Of a stretch of DNA of 64,000 bases, positions 9,397 to 17,546 are shown piece after piece (the stretch's first letter is position 1; each line of letters opens with the position of its first letter). Both the position numbers and the translations under genes were made by a program. Source of the stretch: Parasediminibacterium sp051861445 (lineage in GTDB: Bacteria; Bacteroidota; Bacteroidia; Chitinophagales; Chitinophagaceae); assembly GCA_051861445.1 (NCBI GenBank), contig JBHYCS010000008.1, positions 62,001 through 126,000 of the forward strand, read 5' to 3'. The notes beneath the pieces were generated by a model, which saw only the letters and a program-made list of their open reading frames with translations, made no database searches and was not told the DNA's origin.

Positions 9397-10911
9397 ATGA
9401 TGAAATATTTGGTTTTAGTATGCTTAATGGCGTTTACAAGTTTTTGTAGCAACGCACAGGCTATAAAAAAAATGCCCCCCAAAACAAATGGCAATAGCAC
9501 AATCGAAAAAAAACCTGTTAATACTACAAATACAGGTAGAAACATAGCCATTACTTTGAAACCCTACAAGAAAAAATGGGTATACTTGGGCAGCTATTTT
9601 GGAAAAGGAAAAACGCTTTCTGATTCTGCTTTTTTAGATGAAAATAGTAAAGGATTTTTTAAAGGAAACAGTAAACTTACAGCTGGTATTTATTTTGTGG
9701 TGTCTCCAAGCTATTCTATTTTATTTGAGGTTTTAATGGATGATAAGCAACAATTTAGCATTGCTGCAGATACGTTAAACCTTCAAGAAGTAAGTATTAC
9801 AGGCTCTCTTGATAACGATTTATTTAAAGACTACTCTCAGTTCTCTGCAATTAAAGGAAAGGCTTTAACAGAAATGAATGAAGCCTATACTAGATTACAA
9901 AACACCAATAAAGTAGAAGCTGAGAAACTAAGAAAAGATATTCAAAAAGCAAATCAAGAACTGCAAAGCTATCGTCAAAACATTATTCAAAAATACCCAA
10001 AGTCTTTGCTTACAACTTTGTTTAACACCATGAAACAGCCAGAAACGCCTGCTATTCCTATTGTAAATGGAAAAGCAGATTCTAGCTATCCATATCGTTA
10101 TGTAAAAGATCATTATTGGGATGATGTAGTTTTTAACGATGATAGATTGTTGCGTACACCATTTTTTGAACCCAAATTAGACAACTATTTTAAATATTAT
10201 GTTCCTGCTGATCCTGATAGTATTTTTTCTGAAATAAAATACATGTTGTTGTATGCTCGTACAGGTAAAGAAATGTATCCATATTTACTTACAAAATTTA
10301 CCAACAAATACATTAACCCTGAGTTTATGGGGCAAGACAAAGTATTTGTGAAATTATTTGAAGAATTTTATGCAAAAGGCGATACCATTTACCTAAATGC
10401 AGCAAGTAGAAAAACCATTGTAGAAAGAGCTTACAGTTTAATGGCTAACCAAATTGGCAACCCTGCTCCTATTTTAGAACTTACAGGAGAAGATGGCAAA
10501 CAAAAGTCTTTATACGATATTAAAGGTAAATTTACACTGATTGTATTTTGGGATCCTTCTTGTGGCCATTGTAAAGAAGAAATACCAAGGGTAGACTCTA
10601 TGTATAAAGCTAAATGGAAATCGCTTGATGTAAAATTGTTTAGCGTAAACGTAAGTATAGCTGCAAACACCAATGAAGATTTGAAAAAATTTGTGGAAGA
10701 AAAAAAATTTAGTGCTGATTGGTTATATACTCATCAAACAAAAGCTGCTAGAGACGCTGAACAAAAAGCGGGACTACCTAATTTTAGACAGCTATACGAT
10801 GTTTTTAAAACGCCAACCTTGTATTTGCTAGACGAAAAAAAGCAAATCATTGCCAAACAACTTACGCTTGAACAATTCGATGATTTAATAGCTGCTAAAC
10901 TAAAAAAATAA
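9397..10911 (+). CDS. TlpA-like thioredoxin-domain protein (DUF4369/DUF5106 type), 504 aa
   Basis: A signal peptide (to about residue 21, SNAQ) is followed by an N-terminal beta-rich region like DUF4369 (about residues 50-140), a long helical middle like DUF5106, and a C-terminal thioredoxin fold with the redox motif Cys389-Gly-His-Cys392 in FWDPSCGHCKEEIP. Proteins of this build are periplasmic or outer-membrane-facing thiol-disulfide oxidoreductases in Bacteroidota. Two adjacent ATGs (9397 and 9400) could start it. The parvulin gene begins 23 bases downstream, so both are probably one envelope protein-folding operon. Confidence 0.87.
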   Translation: MMKYLVLVCLMAFTSFCSNAQAIKKMPPKTNGNSTIEKKPVNTTNTGRNIAITLKPYKKKWVYLGSYFGKGKTLSDSAFLDENSKGFFKGNSKLTAGIYFVVSPSYSILFEVLMDDKQQFSIAADTLNLQEVSITGSLDNDLFKDYSQFSAIKGKALTEMNEAYTRLQNTNKVEAEKLRKDIQKANQELQSYRQNIIQKYPKSLLTTLFNTMKQPETPAIPIVNGKADSSYPYRYVKDHYWDDVVFNDDRLLRTPFFEPKLDNYFKYYVPADPDSIFSEIKYMLLYARTGKEMYPYLLTKFTNKYINPEFMGQDKVFVKLFEEFYAKGDTIYLNAASRKTIVERAYSLMANQIGNPAPILELTGEDGKQKSLYDIKGKFTLIVFWDPSCGHCKEEIPRVDSMYKAKWKSLDVKLFSVNVSIAANTNEDLKKFVEEKKFSADWLYTHQTKAARDAEQKAGLPNFRQLYDVFKTPTLYLLDEKKQIIAKQLTLEQFDDLIAAKLKK

Positions 10912-10934
10912 ACTACTACTAATTTACTTGCACA

Positions 10935-12851
10935 ATGAAAAAAAGTACTTTCATTTTAACAATCATTTTTTTCAACTACATATCTATTTTTGGACAAACA
11001 TTGTTTACATACGGGAAAAAAACAGTGAGTAAACAATCATTTTTACAAGCATTTAACAAAAATCCTTCTCCTGATGCAGAACGTAGAAAAGCGTTAGATG
11101 AATACTTGAATTTATACATAAACTATAAACTAAAAGTACAAGCAGCCATAGATGAAGGTTTAGATAAACAGCCTACCTACATTGCTGAAAGCAGCAACTT
11201 TAAAAATCAAATTGCCGAAAATATTATTAATGAAGAAGTGGGCATTAAAAAACTCATTCAAGAGGCATTTTTACGTAGTCAAAAAGATGTGTTTGTTGCA
11301 CAAGTTTTTGTTCCTTTTACTTCAAATGGCGATACTGCAAATGCTTATAATAAAATAATGGATGCTTACAAAGACTTGCAATCGGGCAAAGATTTTGAAA
11401 CTGTTGCTACTTCCTTTGCAACCGATGAAGCTATCAAATCAACAAAAGGAAATCTTGGCTATGTTACAGCCTTTAGTTTTGCATATCCCTTCGAAAATGA
11501 AGTTTTTTGTTTACAAAAAGGGCAATTTGGAAAACCATTTAAAAGCAATTTTGGCTATCATATTTTTAAAAATGTAACCGAACGAAAAGCTTTTGGAAAA
11601 AGAAAAATTGCACAAATTTTAATTGCTACCCCACCAAACAGCACAGAAGCAGAGAAGATAAACTATAAAAAAACAGCCGATAGCTTGTACGATGCCATTG
11701 TAAAAGGTGCTGCATTTGATAGATTGGCAGTACAATTTAGCGATGATAAATCTACAGCTAGCAACGGCGGTATTATTGGAGATGTAAGTATTGGCAGTTT
11801 TGATCCTGTTTTTGAAAATAAAATCTTTGAACTTGAAAAAATGAACGATGTAACCAAACCTTTTGAAACATCGTTTGGTTATCACATCATCAAATTGCTC
11901 AACATTATTGAAGCACCTACAGACACTTCAGATGCTGCAGCAATAGCAACAATACAAAACCAAGTAGAAAACGACAACCGCTTGTATGCCGCTAAGCAAG
12001 CAAAAGTTCCCTATTGGAAATCACTAACACAGTTTAAAACTGCCAGTTACAACACTACCGATTTATGGAAGTTTACCGATAGCATCAGAGCTGGAAAATC
12101 AATCAAAAAAGTGCAAACCATTAGCGATTCAACCATTCTTTTTTCGTTTGAATTACAAAAAATATATGTAAAAGATTGGACACAATTTTTACTAACAGTA
12201 GGTAATGTTTCTTCTAATAATTATAGCAGTTTAATGCAACAGTTTATAGAGCAATCTTGCATTAACTATTATAAAAATAATTTGTATAAATACAATAAAA
12301 CCATGCGTCAGCAAACCGATGAGTTTAATGAAGCCAACTTATTGTTTGCAGCTATGGACAAACATGTTTGGGGTAAAGCAGGAGAAAACACAACAGCTTT
12401 ACAACAGTATTATCAAAAAAATGCACAACAATACCAATGGCAACCCGGCTTTTCGGCCTTAGTTGTTACTGCACCTAATGAACAAATTGCAAAAGAATTA
12501 ATCGAAAAAATTAAAACAACACCCAACAATTGGCGTGAAACAGTAAATAGCTTTGGCAACAATGTAATTGCAGATAGTGGACGATATGAATGGGAACAAC
12601 AGCCTATTCAGCAAAAAATTACGCCACAAGTTGGGTTCATTTCTGTTCCAGAAAAAAATGAGCAAGATCAATCGTATACTTTTTTGTACATAACGGCTAT
12701 CCATCAACAAAAAGAACAAAGAGCTTTTGACGATGCTAGGGGCTTGGTAATGAATAATTACCAGCAAATATTGGAGCAAAAATGGATTGCAGAGCTAAAG
12801 AAAAAATATCCTGTTACGGTAAATACAGCCGTTTGGAAAACCATTCAATAA
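10935..12851 (+). CDS. Periplasmic peptidyl-prolyl isomerase with two parvulin domains (SurA/PpiD-like)
   Basis: A signal peptide ends near residue 20 (IFGQ). Two parvulin domains follow at about residues 120-215 and 225-330, each with the tell-tale segments DFETVATSFATDEA...GNLGYV...FGYHIFK and AFDRLAVQFSDDKSTASNGG...FGYHIIK. The C-terminal 300 residues are less conserved and helical. SurA-type proteins assist folding of outer-membrane proteins; this is the likely role here. It is the second gene of a probable operon with the TlpA-like protein, which makes disulfide and proline isomerisation functions neighbours. Confidence 0.9.
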   Translation: MKKSTFILTIIFFNYISIFGQTLFTYGKKTVSKQSFLQAFNKNPSPDAERRKALDEYLNLYINYKLKVQAAIDEGLDKQPTYIAESSNFKNQIAENIINEEVGIKKLIQEAFLRSQKDVFVAQVFVPFTSNGDTANAYNKIMDAYKDLQSGKDFETVATSFATDEAIKSTKGNLGYVTAFSFAYPFENEVFCLQKGQFGKPFKSNFGYHIFKNVTERKAFGKRKIAQILIATPPNSTEAEKINYKKTADSLYDAIVKGAAFDRLAVQFSDDKSTASNGGIIGDVSIGSFDPVFENKIFELEKMNDVTKPFETSFGYHIIKLLNIIEAPTDTSDAAAIATIQNQVENDNRLYAAKQAKVPYWKSLTQFKTASYNTTDLWKFTDSIRAGKSIKKVQTISDSTILFSFELQKIYVKDWTQFLLTVGNVSSNNYSSLMQQFIEQSCINYYKNNLYKYNKTMRQQTDEFNEANLLFAAMDKHVWGKAGENTTALQQYYQKNAQQYQWQPGFSALVVTAPNEQIAKELIEKIKTTPNNWRETVNSFGNNVIADSGRYEWEQQPIQQKITPQVGFISVPEKNEQDQSYTFLYITAIHQQKEQRAFDDARGLVMNNYQQILEQKWIAELKKKYPVTVNTAVWKTIQ

Positions 12852-13225
12852 ATAAAAACGATTTTTGAAATCCAAAAAAATGAAGCCACTTTCGTTTTTA
12901 TGGCAAAATGAATGTGTTTTCTGTTTTATAAATACACTATTTTTGACTAATTACGCAAACAGCAGAGTGCAACTGTGATGATGGGTATTGAAACAAGATT
13001 ACAATTAATTTTAGAATATTTTTACATATATAAACTGTTATTTTCAAGCAAACTAGTCGTTATTGCTTGTATAATGTTGAATTATCTTGTTTAAAACCGT
13101 ACCCTTCTTCCTTTTTTAGCCTTTGTATTATTGTATTTGTAATAAAATGCAAGTAAATGCGTTTTTACAGAAAGCAATCGTTTGATTGCAATTGATTATT
13201 ATTAACTTTTGAAAACAATCTGAAT
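12852..13225. other. 374-base intergenic region without a clear gene
   Basis: AT-rich. A 9-base inverted repeat (TAAAAACGA at 12853-12861, complement at 12892-12900) with a long loop may be a weak terminator for the parvulin gene. A 38-codon reading frame at 12978-13094 (starting MMGIETR) has no ribosome-binding or family support. The rest presumably holds the promoter of the RicT-like gene; I see no exact TAnnTTTG box. Confidence 0.4.
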
Positions 13226-14695
13226 ATGGGCTGTGGATCTTGTGGAACAGGAAAACCAAATGGTTGCAAAAGCAATGGCGGTTGCAGCACAGGTGGTTGC
13301 AACAGAATGAATGTACACGATTGGCTAAATAACCTTCCAATTGCAGATACAGAAAGTGCTTGTAAAGTAATTGAGGTTACCTTTAAACAAGGTAGCCGTA
13401 AAGAATTTTTCAGAAATACAACATCCCATTACTACGAAAAAGGCGACTATGTTACCATTGAAGGTGTAGGTGGTTTTGATGTAGGTGAAGTAAGCTTAAC
13501 TGGTGAATTGGTGCGATTACAACTGAAAAAACGTGGTGTTGACGAGTTTAGTGGAGAAATGAAAAAAGTGCTAAGACCAAGCACTGATAGAGATATTGAA
13601 AGTTTTATGATTAGCAAAAGTAGGGAAGCCAAAACATTGGCAAGAAGCCGTGAAATTGCTATTGATTTAAAACTACAAATGAAGCTGAGTGAAATTGAAA
13701 TTCAAGCAGATGGCAAAAAAGCTACTTTCTTTTATACAGCAGACGACAGGGTAGATTTTAGAGAAATGATTAAAATGTTTGCCAGTGAATTTAAGTTGAA
13801 GGTAGAAATGAGGCAAATTGGCATCAGACAAGAAGCGGCAAAAGTAGGCGGAATTGGTAGTTGTGGAAGAGAATTGTGTTGTAGCACTTGGTTAACCGAT
13901 TTTAAAAGTGTAAACACCACAGCGGCTCGTTATCAGAATCTATCAATTAACCAAACAAAACTGAGTGGCCAATGTGGTCGTTTAAAATGTTGCTTAAATT
14001 TTGAATTAGATACCTATTTAGATGCATTGCAACATTTTCCAGATAATGCAGATACCATAGAAACCGCAAAAGGAAATGCTTTTTTAATTAAGAAAGATAT
14101 TTTTAAAAACCTAATGTGGTATATTATTCAAGGTGGTAGTAAACACTATCCATTAACTATTCAACGGGTAAAAGAAATAAAACGTTTAAACGCTCAAGGT
14201 ATTAAACCAGAAGATTTAGAACCTGTAGATGTTACTACTGGAAAACCAAAAGAAATTGAACCTCAATTTGTAGATGTTGTTGGGCAAATTAGCTTGCAAA
14301 GTTTAGATAAAAATGAGAGAAGAAAACGAGACGACCAACGTTTTCAATCAAAATCAAATGAACGTAGAGGTAGTAATCAATCGCAAGAACAAGGCAATGA
14401 GCAACGTAGAAATCAACCTTCACAAAGACCACCATTTAATAATGGAGGGAATAAACCACAAGCACCTAGAAAAGAAGGAAATGCTCCCATAAGTAATGGT
14501 GGGCAAAATCAGTCAGCACCTAAACCAAATGGTAATCAAAATAGACCACCACATCAGCATTCAAACAAACCACATCCTCCAAAAAGAGAAGGTGGTAATC
14601 AACCGAATAGACCAAACAACAGTTTTCCAAAACAACATCCAAGAAATAATCCTCCCAAAAATAATGGTGGAGAATCTCCAAAAACGGAAGGATAA
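13226..14695 (+). CDS. RicT/PSP1-domain protein with Cys-rich N-terminus and Asn/Pro/Gln-rich tail
   Basis: The first 25 residues hold five cysteines (3, 6, 14, 20, 25) spaced by glycines. The PSP1 core follows (about residues 50-280) with its marks GDYVTIEGVGGFDVGEVS, ADDRVDFREMIKMFASEFKLKVEMRQIGIRQEAAKVGG and the Cys-rich IGSCGRELCCSTWL and LSGQCGRLKCCLNFE. RicT proteins in Bacillus act with RicA and RicF as an iron-sulfur complex that promotes RNA processing; Bacteroidota lack obvious partners nearby and the role here is unproven. From about residue 365 the chain is low complexity (Asn, Pro, Gln, Arg), probably disordered. An IF-2 relic lies directly behind it. Confidence 0.9.
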   Translation: MGCGSCGTGKPNGCKSNGGCSTGGCNRMNVHDWLNNLPIADTESACKVIEVTFKQGSRKEFFRNTTSHYYEKGDYVTIEGVGGFDVGEVSLTGELVRLQLKKRGVDEFSGEMKKVLRPSTDRDIESFMISKSREAKTLARSREIAIDLKLQMKLSEIEIQADGKKATFFYTADDRVDFREMIKMFASEFKLKVEMRQIGIRQEAAKVGGIGSCGRELCCSTWLTDFKSVNTTAARYQNLSINQTKLSGQCGRLKCCLNFELDTYLDALQHFPDNADTIETAKGNAFLIKKDIFKNLMWYIIQGGSKHYPLTIQRVKEIKRLNAQGIKPEDLEPVDVTTGKPKEIEPQFVDVVGQISLQSLDKNERRKRDDQRFQSKSNERRGSNQSQEQGNEQRRNQPSQRPPFNNGGNKPQAPRKEGNAPISNGGQNQSAPKPNGNQNRPPHQHSNKPHPPKREGGNQPNRPNNSFPKQHPRNNPPKNNGGESPKTEG

Positions 14696-14716
14696 TTGAT
14701 TGGAGTAAATAACTAA

Positions 14717-14884
14717 CAAAAAGGCGGTTTCGCAGAATTAGGTAGTTTAAAACGCTTTAAAGACGATATGAAAGAAGTAAACAATGGTTATGAATGTGGA
14801 TTAACCGTTAAAGGGTTTGCAGACTTAAATGTAAACGATACCATAGTTGCTTACGAAGAAGAGGAAGTAAAAAGAACATTGTAA
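14717..14884 (+). pseudogene. infB: Relic of the C-terminal end of translation initiation factor IF-2 (infB fragment)
   Basis: The frame read from 14723 to the TAA at 14882-14884 gives 53 residues that match the extreme C-terminus of bacterial IF-2: LGSLKRFKDDMKEV, then GYECGL, GFADLNVNDTI and AYEEEEVKRTL. A stop codon (TAA, 14714-14716) closes the frame just upstream, and no IF-2 GTPase or other domain precedes it; the intact RicT gene ends 21 bases before. This is therefore a truncated copy, not a full infB. The reading frame is undamaged over all 53 codons. The first in-frame ATG (in DDMKEV) would give only about 38 residues. Whether anything is made from it is unknown. The assignment is by recognition of the family motif. 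Confidence 0.82.
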
Positions 14885-14916
14885 AAAATACTGTAGAATA
14901 TCATAAAAAATTCTAG

Positions 14917-14949
14917 AAAAGGCTATCTCTAATAGAGATAGCCTTTTTT
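14917..14949 (+). terminator. Intrinsic terminator behind the IF-2 relic
   Basis: Stem GGCTATCTCT (14921-14930) with AGAGATAGCC (14934-14943), extended by A-T pairs, a three-base loop, then six Ts. It is placed 33 bases after the stop of the IF-2 fragment, where a terminator of an intact infB would be expected, so it may have been carried along with the relic. Confidence 0.82.
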
Positions 14950-15204
14950 GTTGATATAATTTTGGTAAACGTTTATAAAACTACTGCTGTAAAGATTTTA
15001 AGCAAAGTATAATGTATATTTTCTATCTATATTAGCAATAATTATATAATTTAAAACAATTTCTAAGGGGTACGAAATGAAATAGAAAATTGTATATAGA
15101 GAGATATAAACAAGTGAAAGTTACAAAAATAAATATCATTGTATGATTTGTGCATTCAATCATCATTAAACTAATACAAAAAAATCTGAACGGAATACTT
15201 AAGA
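14950..15204. other. Non-coding AT-rich spacer
   Basis: About 255 bases between the two terminators that close the RicT/IF-2-relic unit (plus strand) and the SusC operon (minus strand). I see no reading frame, RNA gene or clear repeat in it. Confidence 0.5.
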
Positions 15205-15246
15205 AATAAAAAAAGGGTTGTCTTTCTTTAGGAAAGACAACCCTTT
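15205..15246 (-). terminator. Intrinsic terminator of the SusC/SusD operon
   Basis: A 15-base-pair stem (15212-15226 with 15232-15246) with a short loop; on the minus strand it is followed by seven Ts. It lies 22 bases after the DUF4397 gene. Confidence 0.88.
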
Positions 15247-15267
15247 AAGTTGAAAGATATTATATTA

Positions 15268-16020
15268 TTAATAATGTCTTAACAATGAAGTGCTCAAGCT
15301 TTGTGATTGTGCAGTTCCTAGTGAAGTGATTGTAAAAATTCTACCAGATGTACCAAAGTTTGTACCTAAACTAACACTAGTTACAACATTTTGAGTACCG
15401 GCAGCCTTAATTTTCATAGTATATGTACCTGTAGGAAATGGCGTAAAAGCGGATAACGTAGAAACATTTGGTGTTGCTCCAAGATAAGACCTATTGGTTA
15501 AAGTAATACTATCATTCGGAGTAACTGAGGTTCTTAAGAAAGTAACATCCCAATTACCACCTCTCGGTGCTGCATGTATATACCTTGCATGAACTTGTCC
15601 AGTTGCTGGAACAGTTAGATTATCTTCTAAACGTACTACTAGAAGAGTATTACGAGCAGAACTAAGTGTATCATATACGATTGCCGTATAAGACTTATTT
15701 GCTTCAAATGGTATATCTGCATTAAAAACGTTTGTTCTACCAGAATCAACTGATACTTTTATGTTTCGAGTTCCAGCTAAAACAGGCACATAAGCTTGAC
15801 CATTACCAGCTCCGCCACTTTGAGAAGTTAAAGCATAAGATAATCTTCTACCATATTTAGGTACAGCACCGTCAACAACTAAATCTACTGTTGGAGCTCC
15901 TGGAGCTGCATGCAAAACAGCAACTGCTGAAGTGTTATTTGTAGCAGCTTGCTCAGTTGCTTCTTTTTCACAGGCAATGAATGCCATTAAAATAAAAGCA
16001 TAAGAAATATATTTTTTCAT
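15268..16020 (-). CDS. DUF4397-domain lipoprotein, 250 aa
   Basis: Lipobox IAC with Cys17 after a short hydrophobic signal. The mature part carries two tandem DUF4397-like units: VAVLHAAPGAPTVDLVVDG with YGRRLSYA and a second VHARYIHAAPRGGNWDVTF, each a beta-sandwich-like unit seen in many exported bacterial proteins. The molecular role is unknown. It is the third gene behind susC and susD (43 bases after susD), the position where surface lipoproteins that help capture the substrate often sit, so a surface-exposed binding role is plausible but inferred. Confidence 0.85.
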   Translation of the reverse strand: MKKYISYAFILMAFIACEKEATEQAATNNTSAVAVLHAAPGAPTVDLVVDGAVPKYGRRLSYALTSQSGGAGNGQAYVPVLAGTRNIKVSVDSGRTNVFNADIPFEANKSYTAIVYDTLSSARNTLLVVRLEDNLTVPATGQVHARYIHAAPRGGNWDVTFLRTSVTPNDSITLTNRSYLGATPNVSTLSAFTPFPTGTYTMKIKAAGTQNVVTSVSLGTNFGTSGRIFTITSLGTAQSQSLSTSLLRHY

Positions 16021-16063
16021 TTTATAATTTTATTTATGAATAATTACTTAGTAAGAGAACGAT

Positions 16064-17527
16064 TTACAAGTATTCAGGATTTTGTTTTATATTTGAATTG
16101 GCATCAATTTCGGCTTGTGGTATTGGCCAAACCCACTCTCTGCGTGTGTTAGTAAGTACGGATTGAGTTGTAGGAAGTGTAACAGTTCCTCTATCAATGG
16201 TTCTAGTAGTTCTTTTTAAATCAAACCAACGGTGACCTTCCATAAATAACTCTTTTCTCCTTTCCAATGCGATTGCAGCAGTCAAAGCTGCTCCTGTTTC
16301 TGTACCCGCAATGAAGTTATTTATACGAGCCGCTCTTAAAGTATTTAAATCAGCTAGTGCAGCAGCTTCTTGATTTGAATTAACCCTTGCCTCAGCTCTA
16401 ATTAGGTACATCTCACTAGTTCTAAAAGCTTTCCAATCCACTAAACCATCGAAAGCATTGCCTTTTCCTAAAAATTTAGTAACGACTAATCTAGAATTTG
16501 CTCTTGCAGGACCTACAGATGAATACCCTCTTGTTACAGAAGTTGAAAAACGGATATCATTTACTTCATCAATTTGAGAAAAAAGTGCAGGATTTCCTTC
16601 GTGTTGGCTTCTATTTGTACCAGTCGTAGGACTGTAAACGTCACCTGCTACTCTACTAATAAACTCAGCTCCAAATAATACAGCAAAAGCAACTTCAGTT
16701 TGACTTTGATCTTTCCAAATTTGAGGGTATACAGCTCTAGATGCTAGTGGTAAAGCGTTAATGACATTGGTTGAAAAAGTAATAGCATTAGCCCAGTCTC
16801 TTGCATACAAAGCAACACGTGCGTGTATAGCATTAACACCTGTAAGATCTATCTTATAACGTTGTGTTGGAGAATTGATTGCTGCATCTATATCAGCAAA
16901 AAATGTTCTTGCTGTATTTAAATCTGCATACAATTCGTCATAGTTTTCCTTTACAGTAGGTCTCGCTGGTTTAGCAGAAGAAGGTGCTAGTTCTAAAACA
17001 GAGGTCTTAACATAGGGAATACCAAGTGTTGTACTATTTCTGTCCATGTTATCAGTAAACCAACGCATTAGGTCGAAATGTGCTAATGCTCTAATTGCCA
17101 ATGCTTGTCCTTTTATTCTATTAACAGCTTTTTGATTGGCAGGAGTTGCTACTTTATCAATATTATTAATAATAATATTTGCGTTATTAATAACTGCATA
17201 AGCACCTAACCAAGTTTCGGCAATTGTACTATTAGAAGATGTATATAACCAATCTGTAATTCCTAAGAAATTAATTAAAGATTCAGAGGTTTGAACCAAA
17301 TTATCAGCATTCATATCAGATAACACAGACATATTTCTTCCATAATATCCAACTTCGCGTAAGCTTGAATAAACTGAACTTAAAGCATTATCATAATCAG
17401 TTATAGAGGTCAAAGCGTTTTCTAATGTAGTAGCATGTGAAGGATTTTTATCAATTACCTTTTCACAACTTGTTGCTATAGTAACAGTTAAAATTCCACC
17501 TAAAACTATATTTCTTAAATTTTTCAT
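16064..17527 (-). CDS. SusD/RagB family outer-membrane nutrient-binding lipoprotein
   Basis: The 487-residue protein begins with a lipoprotein signal (Cys21 in IATSC) and shows the SusD pattern: a helical TPR-like N-terminal half (AYAVINNANIIINNID, IKGQALAIRALAHFDLMRWF, GIPYVKT) and the C-terminal signature MYLIRAEARVN, LNTLRAARIN and ERRKELFMEGHRWFDLKRT. SusD proteins form the lid of the SusC transporter at the cell surface. It follows susC by 19 bases. No glycosidase, protease or sensor gene is adjacent, so the ligand (glycan, peptide or other) is undetermined. Confidence 0.94.
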   Translation of the reverse strand: MKNLRNIVLGGILTVTIATSCEKVIDKNPSHATTLENALTSITDYDNALSSVYSSLREVGYYGRNMSVLSDMNADNLVQTSESLINFLGITDWLYTSSNSTIAETWLGAYAVINNANIIINNIDKVATPANQKAVNRIKGQALAIRALAHFDLMRWFTDNMDRNSTTLGIPYVKTSVLELAPSSAKPARPTVKENYDELYADLNTARTFFADIDAAINSPTQRYKIDLTGVNAIHARVALYARDWANAITFSTNVINALPLASRAVYPQIWKDQSQTEVAFAVLFGAEFISRVAGDVYSPTTGTNRSQHEGNPALFSQIDEVNDIRFSTSVTRGYSSVGPARANSRLVVTKFLGKGNAFDGLVDWKAFRTSEMYLIRAEARVNSNQEAAALADLNTLRAARINNFIAGTETGAALTAAIALERRKELFMEGHRWFDLKRTTRTIDRGTVTLPTTQSVLTNTRREWVWPIPQAEIDANSNIKQNPEYL

Positions 17528-17546
17528 TCTATTTCATTTTTTATTG

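Noticed and set aside
12853..12900. Terminator behind the parvulin gene
   Set aside because: The 9-base repeat has a 30-base loop and no clean T-run; too weak to list as a terminator.
12978..13094. 38-codon reading frame before the RicT gene
   Set aside because: No family resemblance, no ribosome-binding support and no conserved neighbour spacing; probably chance.
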